DNA of 64,000 nucleotides, taken from contig VZSR01000242.1 in the NCBI GenBank assembly GCA_013398615.1, forward strand, positions 310,001-374,000, given 5' to 3'. The position numbers and the translations under genes were made by a program. The notes under the pieces were generated by a model. It was not told the DNA's origin. It was given only the letters and a program-made list of their open reading frames with translations, and did no database searches. Numbering within the stretch: position 1 is the stretch's first letter; every line of letters begins with the position of its first letter. Positions 35,901 to 47,900 of the stretch are shown piece by piece. Source of the stretch: Brachypodius melanocephalos (lineage: Eukaryota > Chordata > Aves > Passeriformes > Pycnonotidae).

Positions 35901-38900
35901 TTCCCTGCACTGAGCTCCTCTTCAGGGAGTAGGAACAGCCCCCAGGTGGCAGATGGAATCAATCCACAGCTTGGCTGCTCTGTTCCTTGAGGGAGACGTG
36001 CTTCCCACCCCTCACCTCCCTATGGAGATGCTGACACCTCCTCCCTGGTGCATCCTTGGTTCCTGCCCCAGCTCACCTGCCTGGGAACTGCAGCCAGGAA
36101 TGGGCACAAATCCCAGAGAAATGCTGCCTCTCCCATGAGCAGCCTAGATCCTGAGGAGTTTTATAAGGTAATCAAATATGCAAGAGATTCAACAAACTAA
36201 TTTCAAGCACACACCTGGGGTCCTCTGATAATGTCGGTTGTGCCTATACAGCACAAGGATTAAAATTTCATAGAGTCATGATTTCATCAGTCGCTAAACT
36301 ACAAAGGATTAATTAACAGCCAGGGAAGAGCTCATGGCTTGGAAATACAGTCTTAAGGAAAATATCTATCTTGGCTCTCCAGATGTCAGCACACAGACGA
36401 ATAAAGCTTTGATGAAAACACTTTCTTATTATTAGCAACTCCAAAACATTGTGTTTTTGTAGCTAGAATTAAGGATGCCCAATTCCAACCTGCCACTGCC
36501 TGGATCTGTGTGTTGTCACATGCCTTTCTGGAGGGCCAGTTCGGGCTCCTGGGATGTGACTGTCTGGCACGCACTGAGGTTTTATGCCCGTATTTTGGGG
36601 ATGGACATGCAGGAGTCCAGCTGTGAGTCTTGCCTTTGCTCTGTGCAGACTGCCTGCCCTGTGCTCACTGGCTTCCAGAGAGTCTCCCAAAGTATTCCTC
36701 ATGCTGGCTGGGCTTCAGAAGTTTGGGAAGGAGAACAGGCGACGGCCTCAGCACTGGCAGTGCGAGTGGGGAGCAGCAGCACATCCCCCCTTCCCTGAGA
36801 AGATGAATTAGGGAGCTGTCAGTGAGGGACAGGCGCAGCAGCCGTGTTGCTGTACAGGGGCAGTGGAAGTGTCTTTGATTAATGAAACTGTAACGCTGGG
36901 CTGTTACACAGTTCTTCTCCACCAGGAGAGATGCCCTCGGACAGGCTGGAAATGCCCTGCTCTGCACGGACTCCCCAGACGCTTCTCCCAGCCCCAGCCT
37001 GGTCTCCTCCCGTCCTCTGCCAGCGCCGCTGCCTTCACCTTACCTGTGCCGCCTCCTCAGGAGTTCACAGGGAGGACAAAGAACGAATTATTCCCAATTA
37101 CAAGTTGGGAAGTGAGCACTATGCACCTGGTCAAGGCTGCAAATTAATCTATCTGCACTGCACCGGGCTTTGGGGGAGCCCCAAGTGCCCAGGGAGAGGA
37201 GGTGGCAGCAAGGCAAGCACCTCGGCAGCTCAGGGACTGGGGCCACTGCTGCCCATCCAACTGCTAAATCCCCCTCGGAACACGTGTATTTTCGGGAGAG
37301 ACAGGAAATGGGAAGTGTCAAAGGGGCTCGCACAGCCCGAGCAGAGCCGCCGGCACTGCACGGTGCAGCACGCGGGACCGCACTGCATCCACCGTGCCCG
37401 AGCTGGCTCTGCTCCCAAAACCACACAAATATCTGCGCAGAGGGAGCGAGCGGCCGCTGGCTGCAGTCACGCTGGAAGCTGTCACCTCAGGGCACAGCTG
37501 CGCAGGCAGACACCGCTGGCTGCTGCAGGGCCCCGCACAGGGGAACAGCGGCAGGGGCAGCCACTGGCAACGCTCCCCCGCAGTTTTACCCTCCTGCACC
37601 GGTCCCAGTGCCGGTGCACCAACAGCACGACGCTGCCTCAGCTCTCCGTAATTAGTTTTGCTCAGTGTACAACATGTTTTGCTGAAAAATAAATAAATAC
37701 CTTCCGGGCGAGCTAAGCTCTGAGCGGGATGCCAGCACTGACAACACGCTCCACTCCCCCTGGCCCCCGCCAAAAGTACGCGGTGTCCCGGACCCGGGCG
37801 TTGCTGAGCCATCCTGGCACCGAGGGACCTCCCCAAGGAGGCTTGCTCACGATTAATTCATTTATGAGCAGCCTCAGCCCCCCTCCCCAACACGCACAAC
37901 AGGTTCCATGCAAATTCGGGAGCTTTTAAATTATACCGTTAATGAAAGCAAATAAAGGCAGTTAAAAGGCAATTTGCTCAATTGGTGTTAATATTTAAGC
38001 ACAGCATGTGCAAAAACGAGATCGCAGAATTTGGTTTTTCCACGAGAAAACTTTTGGTCCTGACTTTCCTAAAGAAAACATGGATCGTGCCAGTGAATGC
38101 TGTGCCTGGGATCAGGTCTGGAACCCCCTTGGCAGCAGCCAGCCAGTCTGTTTGTTAAGGAAATGTCCCCTGTGTGCCCCAGCAGCTCCACAATCTCCAT
38201 GACATTGGCAATTCCTCCTCTGGCAGGGAGTGCAACTGCCACCCCCTTGCACCCCCACAGCCCTAGAGCCTCCCTGCAAACCTTTCCTGAGGGCAAAAAC
38301 ACAGGGACAGTGGGAGCCCTGAGCACCCCCCGCGCCTGTGGGACTTGAAACACATGTGGCAACTGGAGCACGGGCAGGCAGAGGTGTCACGGGTGTCACT
38401 CCCAGCACGGCAGCCCCAATGCATCCGCAGCTCAGCACGTCATTGTCACCACAGGTAAAACCTCAATATACTGGAATGTGGTGGCCTTTGTGCCAGCAAA
38501 CAGCAAGGACAAACCACCACGCAGCATGAGCTGCCCTGGGATACCTGAGGCACAGCATCCCTGCCAGGCACACCCAGGGTGTGATGTTGGTGTTGTAATG
38601 GTAATAAATTCTTAAATAAAACTGGAAACAGTGACCTGGCACCAAATTATCACAGGCAAAAGCGGCTGATGATGCCCCTCAGTGCAGCCCCACTCCTGGC
38701 CATGCTCTGGCTCAGGGGTTACGATGCTCTCGCATAAATTCGCTTTCAAAACAGGAGCTGCCAGTGAATGAGACCTCGATTTCTAATGGTTGGAAATATT
38801 TTGTACACTCTGCTGCTCCCTCTGTACCCCTTTGTCGGGGCTGAGGGCTGGCGGCTAAAGCGGGTACCAAAAGACCATCTGTAGCTCCTGTCTTTACAGA

Positions 38901-41900
38901 GAAGTTTAAATAGGGGGATGAATGAGCGCAGGAATTAATGAATGATAAAGCCGTATGGTCCCAGTCAGCCTCCTACGCCGGGATGTGGCATTCAAACCCT
39001 CCCAGCCTTCTGCCACAAAGAGAGGTTTCTAAGCTACAAAAAANNNNNNNNNNNNNNNNGGGAGGGTGGTGCACGCAAGTTTTTAACAACAAATGTGGGG
39101 ACTTGCCTCCAGGTTCCCACCCGAATTCCCTGCGCCAGGCTGGGGGAAAGGCACGTGGGAGGGAAAATCGGGGGGTTCCCCTGAGCCACCTGCAATTCCC
39201 CTCGATAATGAGGGAAGTGAGAGGAGTCGGGTCTGGGGCTCATCCATGAGCTGAGTGGGGGTTGTAGAGAGGGCACCCTGGGGTCTCACACCTGCAAGGG
39301 TGGGCAGATTTTGGATAAGCTACCTTGACTGACCATGCTGCATCCCCTTGGCCAGCCTTTGCAGCATCCCCCCACCTCATCCATTCAGGACAACTTAAAG
39401 ATGCCTGGTAAAAAAGAAGGAACTTGGAAAGGTTGAAGGATGTTTCAGGCAAGAGGTCAAAGTGAGGGTGTGCACAGAAGCACATCCAATTAGAAACCAA
39501 CTCTATCAAAAAAGGTAAAAAAGATAAATCCAAGGCTTAAGGAACAGAAATGAAGGCTGCTTGCCAGTGCCAGAGAAAAGATGCTCCAGCTCACAGTACA
39601 ACTGGCTGGAGATTAACAGGTGAGACCCAGGGAGAGACAAGGGCATGGAGGGAACCACTGCCATTGCTTATGGAGGGCTCCTGACAGCCCAGGCACACTG
39701 ACAAGGCAAACTCAGGATCAAACACCCCAAATCAGTTCAAATCCTGTTCAAGAATCGAGGTTGCTGGGAGGGAATGTCTGTCTCCAAAACAACCCAGAAG
39801 AGGCAGAGGGAGTGTGGCGCAGTACTGGAACACTACTTGTGTTTTAAAAGCTGTCATGTGTAAAGCATTAGTGGTTTTGAAATTGCATTCTCAAGTTAAT
39901 TAAATGGACAATCTTTTGTACATAAAAAGTGAAAGCACACAATCAAAAGCTAAGAAAGAGTACATGTTTCTTTGGAGCAGGGTGCTGCCTCTCCTTGCCC
40001 ACTCTCCTGGTCCAAGTATCCCAAGGGAGTCATCACTGTCCTGGTGTGCCAGCACAGTGCCAATTTGCTCTGTACTGAAGCATTCAGCATCCCCAAACTC
40101 CACACCTGGCACTGCACTGAGCCATCCCACGAGTCTGTTTTCCTACAGGAACCACACATGCTCCATTCAGGGATCTCCTCTGTGCAGGGATGTTTTACTG
40201 GCTGATGGCAGGGCGAACACCCGTGGCAGTTATCTCTGCTGCAGTAAAACACCGACCTTCAGTTTTAGGCAGGAGGTAATGTTCACCATCGATTGGATCC
40301 ACCATAAGCTGTTGATAATTACTATTATCTCTGAGTTAATCTTGTGAGAGGTCAACAGTTTTATAAAAAACTTGCAAGCTGTATCTTTTACCTTCCAACT
40401 TCATATCTGGGTCAAAAGGTCAGTTACCGCAGCTTGCTGAGTTGGGATTTCAGAAAAAAATGTCTGCTCCCACCCCAAAGCCCCACTGGAGCATGGGGGA
40501 CATGAGCAGGCACCCACCCTTGCACAGGCAAAGCACCCAAACTCTTGGGCTGAGAAGTCCAGAGGAAGAGTTTTCTCAAGTCAGGGCTATCCCCGTTCAT
40601 GAGCTGAGCTGGGGTTGGCTGCTCTCAGACTGAGGGATTGGGGCACATCCCGAGCACTGGGGTGCAGCCAGTGGCTCCTCTGTGTCACTCTGGTGAATGC
40701 ACGGTCCCTGCCTCGTGGCACAGTGCTCTGAAGATGCCAAACCCCACCTGCAAAGCGCCGTGTGTGGGCAGCTGCCTCCCTGCTCCAGGCGCACAAAATG
40801 AGTGTTTAAACTCCTGGGCTCCGCTCCCACACCTGCCTATGGAGGTGACACATGGCAGCAGAGCAGAAACCTTTGGAGGGGCTGAGAGAAGCCCCCGAAA
40901 TGGATGAAGCCATGACCCACACTCTGATCCTACCTGCCTCCCCGTGCTCTGCATCACCAAAGATCATCACTGCTGTTATTTTACCCCCCTGACAGGATGC
41001 TGCCAGGCAGCTCTGGGGAGTATTTTGCTTGGGGAGCAAAAAAATCCTTCGGTGCTGCTGCAGCCCCTCCCGTGAGCGCAGCCCAGGCCCGCGGAGCATT
41101 GCTCAACTGCTCGGCAGGCAGGTGTCATAAACAAGCAGGCACATGGCAAACATATCGATTTCCCAGAGCTTATCGCGCAGCAACCAGTGCTCAGTTACCA
41201 GGCTACTTTAATATGTAATTTACTGCGAGAAGGGAGAGTGGGGCTGAGGGTGGCTGGAATATTTACTGTGGGATGGACGGGGAGGTGGAAGGTGTGAGCA
41301 GGAGGGAAGTGCGGTGTCTCCCGCCTTCAGCCACCCTTAGTATTTTCTAACTATTAAAAAACCCCCAACCTCTCACTGCTGTGATGGAGTGTTTACACAG
41401 ATGCCATTAATCTTCTTCTGCAACTATTTACATTATGAAAATATAGTCTTAGCTGTCCAGGCTCTCCATCTCCTTCATTTAAATTCAGATGCTTAATTTC
41501 TGTCAAAACAGAGCCCACCAAAATTACCTCCACCCACTTCTGGTGCTCAGCTCGCCTTATCATCTGAGAACTGCCTGTCAGAGTGGGGAGAGACCCCAGG
41601 TGGGAGATTGGAAAAGCAGGAGAGAGGTGGCATTTCAAAGGCTCCTCCTCTCCAGACTAGATGGGACCAGATGTGAAAGCCAAGACCAAAGCCCAGCCTG
41701 GGACAATGCTCCCACTCTGCATCCAGTCACCCACTGGGAGGGGGATGCTTGCCCTGACTCAGCACCTTCACCTACCTGGGGAGGTGTTTTGCCAGCAAGC
41801 TGTCTCCTCAGCCCACCAGCAGGGTTTTGGTGGGGAAGGAACCATCCTGTGTCCCTCCTGGCCCTGTCCTGCACCCCAAGGTATTTTGCAGATGTGACCC

Positions 41901-44900
41901 TCAGGGGAATCCTGGGATCCACAGGATGTTGGTGTCTTCACGATATTTCAAAAATCCTTCTTGTACTATGCCTCTCAGTAGAACTTTAGGAATTTACAAG
42001 ATAAATACTGGTAATTTGATTCTTATCTTCTTCAAATCCAATTCTAAGGCAATTCTGTGTAAAGGACACTAATTATAGCCCAAGGGGAAAGAAAAGGTAA
42101 CCCATCAGCGAGAACGCACTGGAAACGTTTAAAGGGGTAACGTTTAAAGGGGTACAGGGCACTGAAAAGTTAAATAGATTTCAAATCTGCTCTTCCAAGA
42201 GCAATAAAATGTTGAGTGAAAATGACGTTCAGCACCATTCCTCCTCCCCAGTTGGTCCTTCCCGTGTGCAGCTCAGGGCTGCAGCTGGGGCTGCATCCAG
42301 GTTGCTCTGCACATCCTTTTGGAACTGCCTGGCCACTCCAGAGCTGGGCTGGGACAGGCAGCAGTGCAGGGACAGCCCCACCTCTGTGCCAGATAGTCAT
42401 GATGCTTTTCACTCTCATTTCCCTGGCAATATTTACTACGGAAAAGGCAAAGTTTATACACACAGGGGAACGTGACCAGCAACAAACACTGAAAATGACA
42501 AAACCACCACTCGTTAGGACAAACATTATGGATTTTCCAAGGAACACCCCTAAACATGGAGTATTCTAGCTGCAAAAGATGTCTGCAGGCCAGGAGCACC
42601 CCCCCACCCATGCTCCAGTCACCAAATGGTTCTTGGTTCAGTGCTGAAGAGCATCCTGAAGAGGAGGAGGATGGTGGGGAGAGCACATCGACCACTGCCA
42701 CACAGCACAGCCTGAATGTTACAGCTCCTATAAAATAATAAAACCCCAGTGCTGGGATGCAGAGCCAGGATGAGGCAGAAGATAATGCAGGAAGAATCAA
42801 AGGGATTTGGCAATCCAAACGGAGTCTTGTTTAATGAGCACTGCCACAGGCTGTCATTCCACAGGCATTAACATCCATCGTTACCATCCCTTCGAAGACA
42901 ACACGGTTATTCCCTTTTACACGGTGACACTTGCAGCTAACTCATGTCTGACCCAGACAGCCAGGGCAGCCAGTGTGAGAGGTGACCAGAGGTAATTGAA
43001 AATACACTCGCTGCAGACCGGAGCAGAAGGGCTGCCTCAGCAGCAACCCTGGGTGCAACAGGTGACAGTGGTGGCACCTGGAGGATGACTGTCACGGGCA
43101 CACAGTAAATCAACACTTTGCTGAGGAAGCACTGAGCTGCCCAGGGCAGGAGGAGCAGCAGAGCCACGGGCCCTGGAGCACACAGTCCCTGGAGCAGGAG
43201 GGCTGCCAGCAGCCCGGCTCTGGCACCTCTGTCTCCATGGCTGCTCACTGCAGCACCGCACGTGGTGCTGATGGAAGGGCCCCTCCTCGACACACGGATC
43301 ACTGGTGGGAAACTCGCCATGCACGGCCGCTTTGTTCACTTAGCAACAAAGGTGCTAATTAGGGAGAACAGGAGCGAGCTGTTCTCCACCTCCAGCCAGA
43401 GGATGAGGCACAGCTGCCGGCAGCAGCCGAGCCTTTGGTGCCTCACCATGCGGCAACGGCACTAGGGGATATGGCAAAAAGCATCCCGAGTGTCATCCTC
43501 AGGAGATGCCAACTCTGTGACCCCTCATGCAGCCCCCCAGCACCATCGTCCCCTCCTCTGCCATCCTCTTCCCATCTTCTGGCCAGGCAGAGCTGGACAG
43601 GTCTCCCTCTCAGTGCAAGGTCCAATGTAAGCTCTCCTCTCATCCTTTGCACACAATCCACTAGAGACCCCTGCTCCCACCCCTACGTGCTGGCTGGTCA
43701 CAGCCCGTGCTCCAGGGCAGCCTGCCACAGATCCCACCCTGCTAAATAATGCATTGGGCAGTGCTCACTACTGCAAGGGAAGGATGATAAACATTTCTGA
43801 ACTGCTTTAAGTTACATCTGTTTCAATGCTGAGGGAAGAGCCACCTCCAGCTAAAGGGTCAGAGAAGCCAGAAATCAATACAAGCACTTGCCTCTGCATC
43901 CCAAGATCCCAGCGTCCCTCCCCAGATCCATGGGCAGGACTGGGCTGGGGGAATCCCACAGGCAGGTCTGGGGGTGTCCCCTGGCAGCCCCGGTGCTGCC
44001 CCACTCTCGGGTACTGCTGACTCAGCACCCTGCAGGCTGGGAGCTGCCAGTGGCCCAGTTCCCACCATAACACCGACTTCCCACAGCCCTGCCCTACACA
44101 CAATCTTCCCCACAGCCCCAGAAATGCAAATCCCAAATTCCCCCCAAAAACCCCAACCAAGTGCTGCTCTTCAGCTAGGGTGATGATGAACTGAAAGGCT
44201 GGGGGAGGCACAGCAGAGTCAGGGTAGCATTTCCCCATCCCTCACCCACGGAGAAGACAGGAACCTGGGAAGAAAACCCAACTGCTCTTCACTTTTCTTT
44301 CACTGGGAAGGTTTTCATCCAAGTTAAAATGTTTCTAAGATGATTCCTGCTACAGCAAAGCAAGTTTTCTGCCAGTTTCATTTCACACGCTGGTTCCCAC
44401 CAAGGCAACACGTGCAAGAGAAGGCAAGGGCAGTGTGGGCAGAGCTGCCCAAAGAGCCTTCACGTGTGACAAGCACCTCTGGTCACTGCTCTTATTTGCA
44501 GGAGTGCCCTGCCCCGTGCTTGGCACTTGGGATCTTTTCTACGAATAGGGGGAAGGCAGAAAGAGGAAATCACCTCGTTCCTGGTAAAAATAGCAGAACG
44601 CTCTGGAGGGGGGGCAGGCGGGAGATACAGAGGGTTCCGGTTCTGAGCACCGTGCCATTTCGCAGAAAGGGGCCCCGGTGTGTGGGCTGGTGGCTCTCTG
44701 CTGTGCCCCGGCCACCCCACGGCAGACAGGACCCAGCCCGGTGCTGTGGCACACGTGGCACCGTGGCCCGGCCGAGCAGCGCGCTGCCAGGGGCGCGGTG
44801 TGCCCGTGCCGTGCGGTGCAGGGGGCAGTGAGGTGTGGGCTGCACAACGCTGCTGCCTTATCTCTCCCACACAAAGGCCGCTTGCGTGTGCTGTGCAGCC

Positions 44901-47900
44901 GGCTGTGACTGCAGCCCGTGCCCAGCTCAGATAAGATCCGTCACCAGCGCTGCCGGTGCCGCGCTGTGGCAGCCCAGACTCACACAGTCACAGCTGCTGG
45001 CAGGGTCTCTCTGCACCAAGTGTCCCCTCTGTACATCCTCTCTGTGCATTCTCTCATCAGCGAGCCCTTTTCTGCTACCATTTGCACATCCTATTCCAGA
45101 CCAGTGATAATAGAATGGCTTGGTTGGGAGAGACCTTAAAACTCATCCCACTTCAACCCTTCGCCACAGGCAGGGACACCTTCCACTATCCCAGGTTGCT
45201 CCAAGCCCTGTCCAGCCTGGCCTTCGACACTTCCAGGGATGGGACAGCCACAGCTGCTCTGGGAACCTGTGCCAGGGCCTCACCACCCTCACAGGTAAAG
45301 GTGATGCCTGAGCTCACAGCCATCTCTGCTCCTGCATGACAGCAAAGCCCTGAGAAACCAATGGAACAGCCAAAGACATGCAGTGAAATCTGGAAGGCAA
45401 CGAGCTGTCCCAAAAGCCTTGTGCTGCCATGCACACACACTTTCAAGAAGGCTAGCTGAGTTTTGGTTGAGTTTTTCAAAAACACAGCCCATGCTGTGGT
45501 GAAACTGGATTTCTTGGAGCCATAGCCTTCCTAGGTTTACTCTGTGCATGCCAAAATTAGTACAACCTGTCCCTAAATACCATAATAAAAAACTCGTAGT
45601 AAGCGCTTTGCCTTTATTTATGTCAGTGGTGGTTTCAAGCAGGATGAATCATGCTTCCTCCTTAGCACTCCTTTCTAATATGATTTACTATAAATACTGC
45701 ATGGAGACAAGAATGAGGGAAGGTGACCAAGGGCAAAGAATGTGGAGCCCAGCACCATCCTCAGATTCAGTGGCAAAAGCATAAAAGCACGTTCAGTAGT
45801 TGTGATGGAGCGGCAAACCACATGTGGGTTGTAAGTAGTGCAGTACCTGGTGTAGAAATCATAAAATCACAGAATCTCCTGAACCCCAAAGGATCATCAA
45901 CATCCAAGTACTGGCACTACACAGGACAGCCCCAAAAATTGCACCATGTGCCTGAGAGCAAATACTCCTTGAACTCTTGCAGGGTTGGTGTTTGGGAATC
46001 ACAAAGGTTGGGAAAGATGTCTGAGAGCATTGGGACCAACAATTTGCCCAGCACTGCCAAGCCCACCACTAAAACATGTCCCCAAGTACCTCTACTACAT
46101 GTCTTTTGAAACCTGCTGCTGGTGATGGAAATGGCCTGGTTCTTGGGGCTGTGGGTTTTTCGAGTTTCTCTTTATTTCTACGCTCAGTTGAACGTTTCCC
46201 TTCTTTATAGGTCACCAAGGTGAGAGAGCAAGCACCCTCCTCCCCGCCACAAGCTGCAGATGGATGAAGGTGTACTTTTCCAAGCCGGGGGTGCACAGGT
46301 CCCCTGGGTGTGCATGGCAAACGCCACAGCACCGCCCGTGCCGGCACCCGGAGCGTTTCCCCCTTGCTGCCGCGAGGCAGCCGCTCCTCGCACAGCTCTA
46401 AACACAGCCCGGGGTTATCAGCCCGGCTGATACACGCCGATAACCAGCCCATCTCCCGCGCTGACACCGCTAACAAAGCAGGGTGCTTAACGCTGATTTA
46501 TGGCGGGCGGGCGGCTCTAGCCTGGCTTTGCGCGCCTTGCAGCGCTCGTGCCTACGTGGAGAAGCTTTTCCTCAATCGCACATTGCCGGCTTGTTTGCTA
46601 AACAACGCGCCAATAAAACAGCAATGAGACAACGAAGGCCGATGGAAACCTGAACCAGCACAGCAGGGCGCGTATCCAACCATAATCTACTTAAAATCAG
46701 TTAAGAACACTACAGCGAAAATGATCCGGGCGGCCCTGGCCCCTGGCCAGCGCGTAAGCCTGGGCCACAAAGGCTCGCTCCTGCAACCCCGATTTTAGGG
46801 CAAGGCTCCCTCCTTCAGATGCAGTGACCTCTTGCCAAAAAGAGGAATCGACCTCTTTTGTGAACGACGTGGTCCAGCAGCACTTGCACTTCTCCAGAGG
46901 TACCTGCTGCTCTGCTGTCAGCACAGAAGTTACCCAGAGCACTGCCAACGCAAACCAGTGTGCTCCAAACTGAAACCAAGTGGTTCAAGCATGCCTCAGC
47001 CTGGATAAAGATTATTCAGAATGGACACACGGGTGATGTTCCTGAAAACCTCACAGCAGGCCTGAGCAACTGGGGTTGAGCCTGAGAACAAAAGTAGATG
47101 TCACGACTGCACTGGAAACTCATCGGCCAATTTTAAAAGGTGTCTGACCACACGCAGACTCCCCTGCCATTTATTCCAGAGGATGGAAGAACCTTTCCCT
47201 GTTGCTCCTATGATATCCTGTCTGAAATTCCCTTTGTGCCACCCTCCCTGTTTCAGCTGGTACCTGTCATTATCACCAAACTCTACCAGAGCCACGGTGC
47301 ATGCCAAGCTCTGTCCAGGTCACTGGCTGCAGAGCTGGATGCGGATCCCTTCCAGCAAAGGAGGGAGTGATGCCCCGCAAAGGACTGATCCCACCATAAA
47401 GTGCTGAGCCAGGCCGGGGAGAAGAACCCCTCACCGGCAGAGTGACACAAGCCAGGACTGCCGGGTGAGGAGGAATGAATGGAATAGGCTAATTTACACA
47501 GGAAGTGAGCACTTACCAGACCCTTCATCCCAACACACAAAACCCTCTGCCATATCTGGAAGCAATTACACCCAGTTAACATGATCTGCCTGCCACTAAA
47601 ATTAACTGCAAACAGAAATATTTTTCACTTTTGCAACAGGAGATGCCATGGCCCCGTGTTTGGCTGCCGGGAAATATTTAGTAATTACTCATTTAAAGCC
47701 TCTCTTGAAGCTGTCAAGGGGGGTAGGGGGGGAATAAAAGAAAAATCTTGCTAATTGCAGGCAAAAAGGAAAATGCAGATCATTTTACTCTATCCAAGGA
47801 AAACAGATTTACAGACTGGTGTAACTAAAGACCCAACATCCCACAGAAGCAGGGAAGGCTGCAGGAATGCTCTGTCACCAACAGCCCAGGCTGCTCTGCA

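Noticed and set aside
36931..37692. A 253-residue plus-strand open frame
   Set aside because: It sits in GC- and CpG-rich intron where several frames are open by chance. There is no domain, and its composition is Gln/Arg/Pro-rich.
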